From: Candidatus Njordarchaeota archaeon
GTDB lineage: Archaea > Asgardarchaeota > Njordarchaeia > Njordarchaeales > Njordarchaeaceae
DNA: 10,263 nt
Assembly (NCBI GenBank): GCA_029856055.1
Contig: JAHQWF010000033.1
Span: 1 to 10,263, forward strand
Direction: 5' to 3'
Part shown: positions 1-6,371 of the stretch, in pieces
How positions within the stretch are numbered: the first letter of the stretch is position 1
Layout of the letters: every line of letters begins with the position of its first letter
The notes under the pieces: model-generated
Seen by the model: the letters and a program-made list of their open reading frames with translations, nothing else
Told to the model about the DNA's origin: nothing
The model's database searches: none
Position numbers and translations under genes: made by a program

Positions 1-39
1 AATCATTACCAGAACAGGGAAAGAAGATTTGGCAGGTGA
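1..39 (+). CDS. C-terminal tail of an unidentified upstream gene (partial)
   Basis: The first 36 bases read openly as NHYQNRERRFGR before a TGA at 37-39. That TGA lies inside the AGGTGA Shine-Dalgarno element (34-39) of the following synthetase gene. The same stop-inside-AGGTGA arrangement occurs at the eL37 to membrane-protein junction near 5066-5071, which favours this frame as a real gene end in the same operon. Only 12 residues are visible, so the product cannot be named. The other two frames are also open through this short stretch, so the call is tentative. Confidence 0.3.
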   Translation, partial: NHYQNRERRFGR

Positions 40-48
40 AAACATTCC

Positions 49-1119
49 ATGTCAACTCAAAATTTAGAGAAAGTTTCAGCTGATGTAGAACGTATGTTTA
101 AAAAATTCAATATTCAGAGTATAGATAGCATAAAAGAGAGATTACCACATAGCAAAATTTTAGATATGGGCTGGATAATAGCTCATAGAGACTTCGATAA
201 ATTACTTGATTTGTATAATTCTGGAAAAAAATTTGCTGTAGTGAGCGGCAGAGGCCCATCAGGGCCAATACATCTAGGGCATCTCTATGTGTTCAGGGTT
301 GTAAAATTTTTACAAGATACGTACGGAGCAGAGGTATTTATCCCGCTATCAGATGACGAAAAATATGTTTTCGGTAAGTTAAGGGACTTCGATGAAGGAG
401 AATGTTGGGCTCTTGATAATGCTCGAATAATACTTTCTCTTGGCTTTGACGAAAAACGTACAAAGATATACATCTCATCTAAACAAAAGTGGGTTTATAG
501 ATATGCGTTATTATTTGCTAGGAAGCTAACAATAAATGCGGTTAAGAGCGCTTTTGGCATAGATGATAGTAGCAATATTGGTGTACCATTTTACGCGGCA
601 GTACAAATAGCTCATATTATGCAACCGACAATAGACTTTGGCTTACCCGTAGTTGTACCTATAGGTTTGGATCAGGACGTTTATATGAGGTTATCTCGAG
701 ATGTTTCTGAGAGATTAGGATTAGAGAAACCTGCTTCGCTCTACGTCAGGTTTATCAGGGGTCTTACCGGTGAACCTATGAGCAGTAGCATACCAGAAAC
801 AGCAATATACATTAATGATTCTGATGTTGAAATAAAACGAAAGATAATGAATGCATTAACAGGGGGTCAACCAACGATTGAGGAACATAGAAGGTTCGGT
901 GGTAAGCCCGAAGAATGTGTAGTATTTGAATGGCTTAAAGCTTTTGTCTTTAAGTCATCAAAAGAAGCTGAAAACTATGCAGAGTTATGTAGATCTGGAG
1001 AAATTGTCTGTGGTTTTGATTGTAAGAATTTGTTGATTAGTCATATCATTAAACTGACAAGGGAAATAAGACATAGAGCTAATAAAATGGAACTAGAGAA
1101 ATACTTAATGGAGGGTTGA
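49..1119 (+). CDS. trpS: Tryptophanyl-tRNA synthetase family protein (TrpS2-like class I aminoacyl-tRNA synthetase)
   Basis: Predicted cytoplasmic class I synthetase that activates tryptophan with ATP and charges tRNA(Trp). At 356 residues it has the Rossmann signature GRGPSGPIHLGH (67-78), with the HIGH-equivalent HLGH at 75-78. It also has the archaeal TrpRS element SDDEK (101-105), GLDQD (206-210) and a C-terminal GGQPTIEEHRRFGG (272-285) typical of archaeal TrpRS. The KMSKS-equivalent loop is PMSSS (243-247), with proline where lysine is normally found. The N-terminus lacks the usual archaeal TrpRS opening and resembles the second, TrpS2-type synthetase that I recall from haloarchaea. The genome may therefore carry another TrpRS. 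The ATG follows AGGTGA (34-39) by nine bases. The stop overlaps the start region of the translin gene, so the two are probably cotranscribed and coupled. TrpRS/TyrRS subfamily is certain; exact amino-acid specificity is inferred. Confidence 0.88.
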   Translation: MSTQNLEKVSADVERMFKKFNIQSIDSIKERLPHSKILDMGWIIAHRDFDKLLDLYNSGKKFAVVSGRGPSGPIHLGHLYVFRVVKFLQDTYGAEVFIPLSDDEKYVFGKLRDFDEGECWALDNARIILSLGFDEKRTKIYISSKQKWVYRYALLFARKLTINAVKSAFGIDDSSNIGVPFYAAVQIAHIMQPTIDFGLPVVVPIGLDQDVYMRLSRDVSERLGLEKPASLYVRFIRGLTGEPMSSSIPETAIYINDSDVEIKRKIMNALTGGQPTIEEHRRFGGKPEECVVFEWLKAFVFKSSKEAENYAELCRSGEIVCGFDCKNLLISHIIKLTREIRHRANKMELEKYLMEG

Positions 1120-1121
1120 CA

Positions 1122-1742
1122 TTGTTAGAAAAAATTTTTGATGCTGTGAGAAATAAGCTTAATAGTTATTTTGAGCAGCGTGAAGATTTGATAAAAGAAT
1201 CACGATACATTTTAAGACTATCTCGCGAAGCTATTCAGATGACTCATAAAGGCAATTATATTAGGGCTTATGAACTGATAATTAAAGCTAAAAATTTAGT
1301 TAAAAAACTAGGTAATGAGAAAATAAGGGATCCCCGATTAAGATTTTCTGGGTTCTGGCTTGATATAACTAAGGAGTTTGCTGAAGCATTTTTCCTTTAT
1401 GTTTTTGTAAGTAATATTGTGAGAGGGGAGAACTTAAGTGTTCCCGATCCAAGAGAGTTAGGGATTCTCGAAGAAGCTTGGGTTTTAGGTTTGTGTGAAG
1501 CGGCTGGCGAATTAAAGAGGGAGATGTTAATACTTGCAGGAAAAAATGATTTTAGAAATGCTAAAAGGTTACTAGAGGTAACCAGAGAGATATATGGTTT
1601 AGTTTCATCATTAGTGTTACCTAATGCAGTTATACCAGGACTAAAATCAAAGATTGATTATTTAAGATCGATATTAATCTCATCAGAGGAGCTCTTATTG
1701 CGCTTGGAAAAAGAATATGATTTAATTCAAAAATTAAGTTAA
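1122..1742 (+). CDS. Translin-family RNA-binding protein (archaeal C3PO-like)
   Basis: A 206-residue, almost wholly helical protein with the translin/TRAX pattern. It has an N-terminal helix with LSREAI, then DPRLRFSGFW, an acidic helix KEFAEAF (84-90), VLGLCEAAGEL (121-131), REIYGLV and PGLKSKIDYLR near the C-terminus. Translin proteins bind single-stranded RNA or DNA as octameric shells. The TRAX subunit of eukaryotic C3PO is an endoribonuclease, and archaeal homologues have been reported to cleave RNA. E85 and E88 match the ExxE pair of TRAX. The third acidic position in the (A/S)D..GEL motif is E126 instead of D, by alignment from memory. A TTG at 1116 overlaps the synthetase stop, but the TTG at 1122 sits six bases after GGAGGG (1110-1115) and is the better start. 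It is coupled to trpS and converges with the minus-strand gene only six bases away. Confidence 0.85.
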   Translation: MLEKIFDAVRNKLNSYFEQREDLIKESRYILRLSREAIQMTHKGNYIRAYELIIKAKNLVKKLGNEKIRDPRLRFSGFWLDITKEFAEAFFLYVFVSNIVRGENLSVPDPRELGILEEAWVLGLCEAAGELKREMLILAGKNDFRNAKRLLEVTREIYGLVSSLVLPNAVIPGLKSKIDYLRSILISSEELLLRLEKEYDLIQKLS

Positions 1743-1748
1743 TGAAAA

Positions 1749-2003
1749 TTATTTCTTTAATGAAATGATATACCAGCTACCATCTTCAACAATCCTATAT
1801 CTGCGTTTAAGCTGTTTTATTATGTATTGAAGGCCTCTTGAACCACTTAAGTTTCGTTGTATCTCGCGTTTACGTATGATAAAATATGGTTCGCCAGAAC
1901 TGAATGCCTCCTCCGCTTTTTCAATGATATCCTTAAGCACCTTGGATACTTTATCGTGCATTAATTCCAAATCGTTGAACTCTTTTTCATCCACCACAGT
2001 CAT
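1749..2003 (-). CDS. Small conserved-looking protein, possible winged-helix domain
   Basis: An 84-residue soluble protein that I do not recognise as a named family. Residues 7-36 form a charged amphipathic helix (EFNDLELMHDKVSKVLKDII). The C-terminal half (39-81) reads as strand, helix with KREIQR, a glycine/serine turn (LSGSRG), a basic helix (LQYIIKQLKRRYR) and a final strand pair (IVEDGSWYII). That order suggests a winged-helix fold with a basic recognition helix. DNA or RNA binding is inferred from shape and charge only. An ATG at 2003 was preferred over a TTG one codon upstream. No strong Shine-Dalgarno is visible, and a TTAAAAT element about 27 bases upstream on this strand fits a leaderless transcript. 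The gene converges with translin and diverges from the gene at 2290. Confidence 0.6.
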   Translation of the reverse strand: MTVVDEKEFNDLELMHDKVSKVLKDIIEKAEEAFSSGEPYFIIRKREIQRNLSGSRGLQYIIKQLKRRYRIVEDGSWYIISLKK

Positions 2004-2289
2004 CAACCAATTAAGCTTTTAGAAACGATTTTAATGAGAGATATTCTGTGTTTTAGAAGTATAGTAGTAAGTTATGATTAAAAGTTATTTCCATAACTTT
2101 TTTATAGGCTATATTTGACGCATGTCAGCATAAAGATTTAAGTGTATTTCTAGGCATAGTAATTGTAATTTAGTTCTTTTATAGTTTGTGGAACTAACCG
2201 ATTCAATCGCAATATTATCGAGTTTAGAAAAGCGCAGTACAATATCAATTAGTAATATACCGCGTATAGCTGTATGACAGGGGGTTAGT
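2004..2289. promoter_or_regulatory. Divergent AT-rich spacer with promoter-like elements
   Basis: This 286-base gap separates two divergent genes, so it should hold promoters for both. On the minus strand, ATTAAAATC (about 2026-2034) lies some 27 bases from the ATG at 2003. On the plus strand, TATA-like stretches occur at about 2098-2106 (TTTTTTATA), 2177-2184 (CTTTTATA) and 2223-2233 (GTTTAGAAAAG). None can be chosen from sequence alone. An inverted repeat at 2069-2099 is listed separately. I see no tRNA, no convincing C/D box RNA and no coding frame of note. Confidence 0.4.
2069..2099. repeat. Inverted repeat with a third half-site in the divergent promoter region
   Basis: AAGTTATG (2069-2076) and CATAACTT (2092-2099) form a perfect 8-base inverted repeat with a 15-base spacer. 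The spacer carries a further direct AAGTTAT at 2082-2088. The second arm runs into a T tract (2098-2103). The arrangement could be an operator for a regulator of either divergent gene, or a weak hairpin. The low G+C of the arms and of the region means chance cannot be excluded. Confidence 0.4.
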
Positions 2290-3342
2290 TTGGCGCGAGA
2301 GAGGATCATTGTTAAGGAGGCTATTAACGCTTTAAAGTATCTTTTAACGCAGCTCATGAAGAAAAATAATGATGATTTTACTGGATCTATTGATGAACTC
2401 GTTCTGAATTCAAACTTGTTCGCTTTCGCGGTCCGTTTTCTTCGAGATATAGGTAAAATAAGCGATGTGGTCAATGAGTTGATTTCCAGATTAAATATTC
2501 TAGGTAACCATCTTATTAAGAGTATTAGCGCTAATGAATTACGACATAGACACCCTGAGTCATCTTTAGATGAAATTTATTCAAAAATCTATGAGCTTAA
2601 AATATATCCTTTGGCTAGAATATTGGAGGCTTTTGGCGGATCAAACACCGTTCTTGTAAATAGTAATGCATCAAAAAGTCTACTTGTATCCAATATCGTA
2701 GAAATACTATTAAGTTATTTTGAAAATGACGATGAATTATTCTGTCTTTTTGACACAAATCAAAAGTTTGTTCCGATAGTGCAGGGTATGCTAAGTGTAA
2801 TAGATGGTGTAAGTGAAAAAAAGTTGCGAGAGTGCATAACGGGGATGCTCTCTAGGATAAAAGACATTGCTTTAGAGAATGATCCAGAGATTAACAAGAT
2901 ATCAACACAGGATATTTTTTATTCAATAAAATTAAAAACAAGAGGGGTTTTATCAGAGGATGAAAAGAAACCATTAATGATGAATCTTAAAAGTAAAGTG
3001 TTTAAGCGTGTTTTGAAGGGTATAGAATATCTAACTATGTTTGGTATAGAGCCTCCACAAAACGCTGTAGATTATGTCCTAAGCATTATGCCTAGATTCT
3101 TTAGTGAGATATTTAGAGTTGGTAATTCCCATAACACATTTATATACTTCAGTAGCATCGCTGAATCAATGCTTAATATACTAAATTACTATAATAACAA
3201 GGCTTTTGCGCAAGCGATGATGAATTACCTAATAGAAGATACTGGATGGATCGCTAGGAATAATTACTCGTACGTCGATTTCGTTAAGACAGTAATTGGT
3301 ACAAGTTTATTAATTCAAGCCAGAGGGGCTATAAGGAGATAA
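2290..3342 (+). CDS. Hypothetical all-helical protein of unknown function
   Basis: A 350-residue protein I cannot assign to a family. It is predicted to be almost entirely alpha-helical and soluble, with no signal peptide or obvious membrane segment, and only two cysteines (FCLFD near 152, RECI near 182). There is no recognisable nucleotide-binding or catalytic motif. A polar middle (about residues 195-235) separates two hydrophobic-heptad halves. Its helical-repeat look suggests a scaffold or protein-binding role, which is inference only. The only plausible start is TTG at 2290, since an in-frame TGA lies at 2275; it is five bases after a GGGGG run (2280-2284), and the next ATG is 66 bases in. 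The M50 protease gene begins 19 bases after its stop, so the two probably form one transcript and may be functionally linked. Codon use matches its neighbours. Confidence 0.75.
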   Translation: MARERIIVKEAINALKYLLTQLMKKNNDDFTGSIDELVLNSNLFAFAVRFLRDIGKISDVVNELISRLNILGNHLIKSISANELRHRHPESSLDEIYSKIYELKIYPLARILEAFGGSNTVLVNSNASKSLLVSNIVEILLSYFENDDELFCLFDTNQKFVPIVQGMLSVIDGVSEKKLRECITGMLSRIKDIALENDPEINKISTQDIFYSIKLKTRGVLSEDEKKPLMMNLKSKVFKRVLKGIEYLTMFGIEPPQNAVDYVLSIMPRFFSEIFRVGNSHNTFIYFSSIAESMLNILNYYNNKAFAQAMMNYLIEDTGWIARNNYSYVDFVKTVIGTSLLIQARGAIRR

Positions 3343-3361
3343 TTGTGTAAAGGGGCAAGTG

Positions 3362-4564
3362 ATGTTTTTTAGTGGTTATCTCGGGTCGTTCCTGATTTTA
3401 TTCCTAATTTGGAGCATCATAGCGGTTATCGCAAAGTTAATGAAACTAGATAAGAAGGGTATAACAATATTTCCATTAATCTTAGTAGTTAGAAGTAACA
3501 AGTTTTTAGAAATAATTATGAGCGAGGCGAAAAAAAGAAAAAAATTTTGGATAATAGTAGCGAAAGTATCACCGTTTTTCATATGGCTAGTGCTATTGCT
3601 ATCCGTGGTGTACTTTATTGCAAATCTATACTTTCTTCTAATCGGTGTTCTTAGGGTGAGTGGCGGAATACCTGTTGGGACGCCTTTAGTTCCAATAATA
3701 CCATTTATAACAGTAAGTGGGAAATTTCTGTTATACTTGACCATAGCTAGTGCAATAGCTATTATTCCTCATGAAATTGCTCATGGGGTTGTAGCCATAA
3801 AGGAGGGATTAGATGTGAAATCAACAGGCTTCTTCTTTATATTAGGTGCTATTCTTGGTGCATTTGTAGAACTGCCAGAGGAGGAATTAATAGAAATCAA
3901 TAAAGATGTGCAAAACATTGACAAGATTAAGCTTAAGTCATTAAAGAAAGTACTGGCAGCAGGAATTTTTTTCAATACAATAATGTTCACTATTCTCTAT
4001 GGAGTTACATTAAATTATGACCAAATTATGTCACCTCTATTCAAGGTAAATGGTGTAGAGATAGTTCGTGTCTATTCTGAATCACCAGCGGAAAAAGCTG
4101 GTTTAGAATCAGGTATAGTAATAGTAAAAATAAATGACACGCAAATTACAGATATAGACGCTTTTCTCGATTATACTGATAATATTGCACCGGGAGATGT
4201 ACTTATTTTATATAGTAGCGACGGAGGTATTTATGTTCTAAAAACAAGTATTAACCCTGACAATAAAGAGAGAGCCTATCTTGGTATCGTTATCACTAAT
4301 CATTATGAGTCAAAATGTTCATTCATACCAGATAGCTTATACTTAGAGCTCTTTACATTCCTGTATGTTTTTATGTTACTGCAGTTTGTAGTAATTATCA
4401 CCAATGCATTACCAATATTTATCTCTGATGGAGCGAAATACATTTTTATTTTTTTGAGAGAAAAACTAGCTAATAGAGCGTTAGCGGATATAATATACCT
4501 TTCTATAAACTGGTTATGTTTAATAATGCTATTGGCAAACTTTATCTTGCCTCTCTTGAAATAA
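3362..4564 (+). CDS. Site-2 protease-like M50 intramembrane metalloprotease with PDZ domain
   Basis: A 400-residue polytopic membrane protein with both signatures of the M50/S2P family. The zinc motif HEIAH is at 137-141 inside a hydrophobic helix. The second motif NALPIFISDG is at 348-357, with D356 as the expected third metal ligand. Between them lie the archaeal GAFVELPEEE segment (167-176) and a PDZ-like domain (about 222-310, including SPAEKAGLESG and VKINDTQITD). Hydrophobic segments are near 4-27, 66-97, 118-136, 154-169, 197-217, 330-350 and 378-398. Such proteases cut transmembrane segments of membrane-tethered proteins, often regulators; the substrate here is unknown. The ATG at 3362 lies six bases after GGGG (3352-3355) and is preferred to the GTG immediately before it. 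The preceding helical protein gene ends 19 bases upstream and is a candidate partner. Confidence 0.9.
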   Translation: MFFSGYLGSFLILFLIWSIIAVIAKLMKLDKKGITIFPLILVVRSNKFLEIIMSEAKKRKKFWIIVAKVSPFFIWLVLLLSVVYFIANLYFLLIGVLRVSGGIPVGTPLVPIIPFITVSGKFLLYLTIASAIAIIPHEIAHGVVAIKEGLDVKSTGFFFILGAILGAFVELPEEELIEINKDVQNIDKIKLKSLKKVLAAGIFFNTIMFTILYGVTLNYDQIMSPLFKVNGVEIVRVYSESPAEKAGLESGIVIVKINDTQITDIDAFLDYTDNIAPGDVLILYSSDGGIYVLKTSINPDNKERAYLGIVITNHYESKCSFIPDSLYLELFTFLYVFMLLQFVVIITNALPIFISDGAKYIFIFLREKLANRALADIIYLSINWLCLIMLLANFILPLLK

Positions 4565-4570
4565 AATAAA

Positions 4571-4610
4571 AAAGCTTATTATAATTTGTTAAAGCAATAA
4601 TATACGTGAG
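4571..4610 (+). promoter_or_regulatory. Putative promoter of the lsm-rpl37e operon
   Basis: After the protease stop, the plus strand shows an A-rich tract followed by CTTATTATAAT (4575-4585), a fair match to an archaeal TATA box. A start about 25 bases downstream (about 4605-4610) would give a ~30-base leader carrying the AGGTGA element of lsm. A second candidate, GTTTAAAAA (4610-4618), is too close to the ATG at 4637 to leave room for that Shine-Dalgarno. The assignment rests on sequence resemblance only. Confidence 0.4.
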
Positions 4611-4636
4611 TTTAAAAATGATAGGTGAGCATTGAA

Positions 4637-4882
4637 ATGGCAGCACAGCAACCAATATTAAGACCTAAAGACATCATTTCAGCTTCATTACAAAAAGCAG
4701 TTGTGGTTAAATTAAAAAGTCAAAAACTCATAAGGGGTACATTAAACTCCTTCGATCAGCATCTAAATCTTTTCTTAATTAATGCTGAAGAGATACAGGA
4801 AAGCAACGTGGTATCACTAGGAGATGTAATAATAAGAGGCGATAATGTAATCTTGCTAATATTCCCAAAAGAGGAGGGGTGA
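4637..4882 (+). CDS. Archaeal Sm-like (Lsm/SmAP) RNA-binding protein
   Basis: An 81-residue protein matching a single Sm fold. The Sm1 motif spans about 17-50 (VVVKLKSQK, RGTLNSFDQHLNLFL) and Sm2 spans 61-76 (LGDVIIRGDNVILLIF). D40 and N44 in FDQHLN and the IRGDN loop (66-70) are the usual contacts for a U-rich RNA base. Archaeal Lsm proteins form six- or seven-membered rings that bind oligo(U) RNA and take part in RNA processing and turnover. The ATG at 4637 lies eight bases after AGGTGA (4623-4628). An in-frame GTG at 4625 sits inside that element and should not be used as the start. The gene is six bases upstream of rpl37e, a pairing common in archaea, and both are probably translated from one mRNA. 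Confidence 0.93.
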   Translation: MAAQQPILRPKDIISASLQKAVVVKLKSQKLIRGTLNSFDQHLNLFLINAEEIQESNVVSLGDVIIRGDNVILLIFPKEEG

Positions 4883-4888
4883 TGACTA

Positions 4889-5071
4889 ATGACTAAAGGA
4901 ACGCCTTCTTTTGGTAAGAGGGGTCGGGGAAAAACGCATATTAGGTGCAGAAGATGTGGTAGGCACTCATATAATGTATCTAAAGGTTACTGTGCAGCTT
5001 GTGGTTATGGTAGATCTAAACGGCTTCGAAGTTATAGTTGGGTACGACCATATCATAGACGTTATAGGTGA
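4889..5071 (+). CDS. rpl37e: Large-subunit ribosomal protein eL37 (L37e)
   Basis: A complete 60-residue, very basic protein with the eL37 pattern. It starts MTKGTPSFGKRG and has a four-cysteine zinc ribbon (C20, C23, C35, C38: CRRCG and CAACG) and an arginine/tyrosine-rich tail. eL37 is a small zinc-binding protein of the archaeal and eukaryotic 50S/60S subunit that packs against 23S rRNA. Its ATG follows a strong GAGGGGTGA element (4874-4882) by six bases. That element also contains the lsm stop, so the two genes are tightly linked. Its own TGA (5069-5071) lies within an AGGTGA that serves the next gene. Length and all ligand cysteines are as expected. Confidence 0.96.
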   Translation: MTKGTPSFGKRGRGKTHIRCRRCGRHSYNVSKGYCAACGYGRSKRLRSYSWVRPYHRRYR

Positions 5072-5076
5072 AAAAA

Positions 5077-5442
5077 TTGTCAGTGCAAAAACATCAATTA
5101 TTACGTAATATTATTTTATCTATAACAATAGTTATATCTTTCATCATCGTGAATGTTGGAATCATATATATAGGATCTCAAATAGGTTTTAGCCCTGAAT
5201 CTATATATTACGATGTGATATTAATCATACTAAATCTATTAATTACGCTTTTTTCACTTATCCTATTTGGCAGTATAGTAGAGTATCTCGGGAAAGAACC
5301 AGGAGTATTCACTATAATCTTCTCTTATCTAGCACCAACTGTACTTGCATATTATTCTGGTTTACTGAGAGATAACGTACATATAGCAACTATCGTTATA
5401 CTTTACCTTGCCATACTGATATATATTCTCTTAGCAAGATAA
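5077..5442 (+). CDS. Small four-helix integral membrane protein of unknown function
   Basis: A 121-residue hydrophobic protein with four predicted membrane segments, at about 10-34, 46-69, 75-94 and 102-119, joined by short loops (SPESIYY, EYLGKEPG, GLLRDN). A short basic N-terminus (KHQLLR) suggests a cytoplasmic start. I do not recognise a family or any catalytic motif; it could be a channel-like, scaffold or assembly protein. The start is uncertain. AGGTGA at 5066-5071 is five bases before TTG 5077, the same spacing as sbds and rrp42, so TTG 5077 is preferred over the GTG at 5068 that lies inside that element. It follows eL37 without a gap and precedes SBDS by 58 bases, so it may belong to either transcription unit. 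Confidence 0.7.
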   Translation: MSVQKHQLLRNIILSITIVISFIIVNVGIIYIGSQIGFSPESIYYDVILIILNLLITLFSLILFGSIVEYLGKEPGVFTIIFSYLAPTVLAYYSGLLRDNVHIATIVILYLAILIYILLAR

Positions 5443-5500
5443 ATATGTGTTAGTTTATCATTATTAACGCGAGGGATACTTGTATTTTTAGGTGATACTA

Positions 5501-6361
5501 TTGTCATTTAGAGGAGAAAGGAAAAAATTAGATTTAGGTAACTATAGTCTAGTAATAATGGAAGCATTTGGTAAAAAATTTGAGATTATCGTGGAGCCTA
5601 GGAAGGTAATCGATTTCTACAAAGGTAAAGCTAATGAAGAGGAAGCGATTGTTCTATACGAGGTATTTCATGATGCCCAAAAAGGAGTGAAAGCTTCAAT
5701 AGATGATCTCAGGAAGCTGGTTTTGAGAGCAGCCAAGGAAAAATTAGAGGAAAAAAGCGGTCATGTGTTATCTAGAGAAGAATTTGAAAAAATAAAAAGG
5801 GAAGTAGAGGAATTAGAAGAAGAGAATCTGAAGGAGCTAGCTACGAAATATATTTTAAGGAAAGGAGAATTGAAATTACCTAAGGAATTACGGGATGAAC
5901 TGTTAGAAAAGAAAGAAAAGCAAATTATAGCGTATATTCAGAAGTATGCTATTAACCCAGCTACAAAAGCACCATATACACCTCAGAAGATTAGTGATGC
6001 GCTTAAAACCTTATTTAGTGGGCAGAAGATAGGAGAAAGGAAAATTAGGATAATGTTGGATCCTCTTAAGGATATAGATGAAGAGTTGCCTTCAATAATT
6101 GAAGCTCTTAAAGCCATAATACCTATAAGGCTTGAGATAATTGTCGTTAAAGTCCTGATACCTCCGCAATTTTCAGGATTAGCATACGGACAACTAACGA
6201 AATTCGGTAATGTCATTGAGAGCAAATGGCTCGATGATGGATCATTAGAGGCTATCGTTGAAGTGCCAGGTGGTGAATTCCTACATTTTCATAGGAAGCT
6301 ATTAGATGCAACTAAGGGCTCTTTAAAACTGGAGATAATTGAAAGAAAGAAAATAGGATAG
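5501..6361 (+). CDS. Ribosome maturation protein SBDS (Sdo1 family), with an extra helical insertion
   Basis: Archaeal homologue of the Shwachman-Bodian-Diamond protein, which in eukaryotes releases eIF6 from the new 60S subunit; a comparable late 50S maturation role is expected here. The N-terminal FYSH domain covers about 10-73 (FGKKFEIIVEP, VLYEVFHDAQKG, SIDDLRK). The central helical domain is about 111-170, with KQIIAYIQKYAINPATKAPYTP (140-161). A ferredoxin-like C-terminal domain covers about 205-286 (IPPQFSGLAYGQL, DDGSLEAIVEVPGG). At 286 residues it is longer than the usual archaeal ~230-240. The excess is mostly a charged, coiled-coil-like segment (about 74-108) between the first two domains. 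TTG 5501 is five bases after AGGTGA (5490-5495) and is preferred over the GTG at 5492 within it. It leads the exosome gene row, and rrp4 follows 10 bases after its stop. Confidence 0.93.
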   Translation: MSFRGERKKLDLGNYSLVIMEAFGKKFEIIVEPRKVIDFYKGKANEEEAIVLYEVFHDAQKGVKASIDDLRKLVLRAAKEKLEEKSGHVLSREEFEKIKREVEELEEENLKELATKYILRKGELKLPKELRDELLEKKEKQIIAYIQKYAINPATKAPYTPQKISDALKTLFSGQKIGERKIRIMLDPLKDIDEELPSIIEALKAIIPIRLEIIVVKVLIPPQFSGLAYGQLTKFGNVIESKWLDDGSLEAIVEVPGGEFLHFHRKLLDATKGSLKLEIIERKKIG

Positions 6362-6371
6362 GTTGTTTGTC

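Noticed and set aside
2365..2395. C/D-box-like words (ATGATGA and TTGATGAA) suggesting a guide RNA
   Set aside because: They lie inside the 2290 coding frame, no properly placed CTGA boxes were seen, and such words are common in AT-rich Asp/Glu codons.
2109..2474. Minus-strand open frame overlapping the start of the helical-protein gene
   Set aside because: It covers the promoter spacer and the antisense of a better plus-strand gene, has a low-complexity serine/leucine/lysine composition and no family resemblance.
3376..3744. Minus-strand frame antisense to the M50 protease
   Set aside because: It mirrors the hydrophobic codons of a clear protease gene with intact HEIAH and NxxP...DG motifs; antisense frames of this kind are expected.
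4911..5108. Alternative plus-strand frame through the eL37 gene
   Set aside because: The overlapping frame encodes complete eL37 with all four zinc cysteines; the alternative has no recognisable features.
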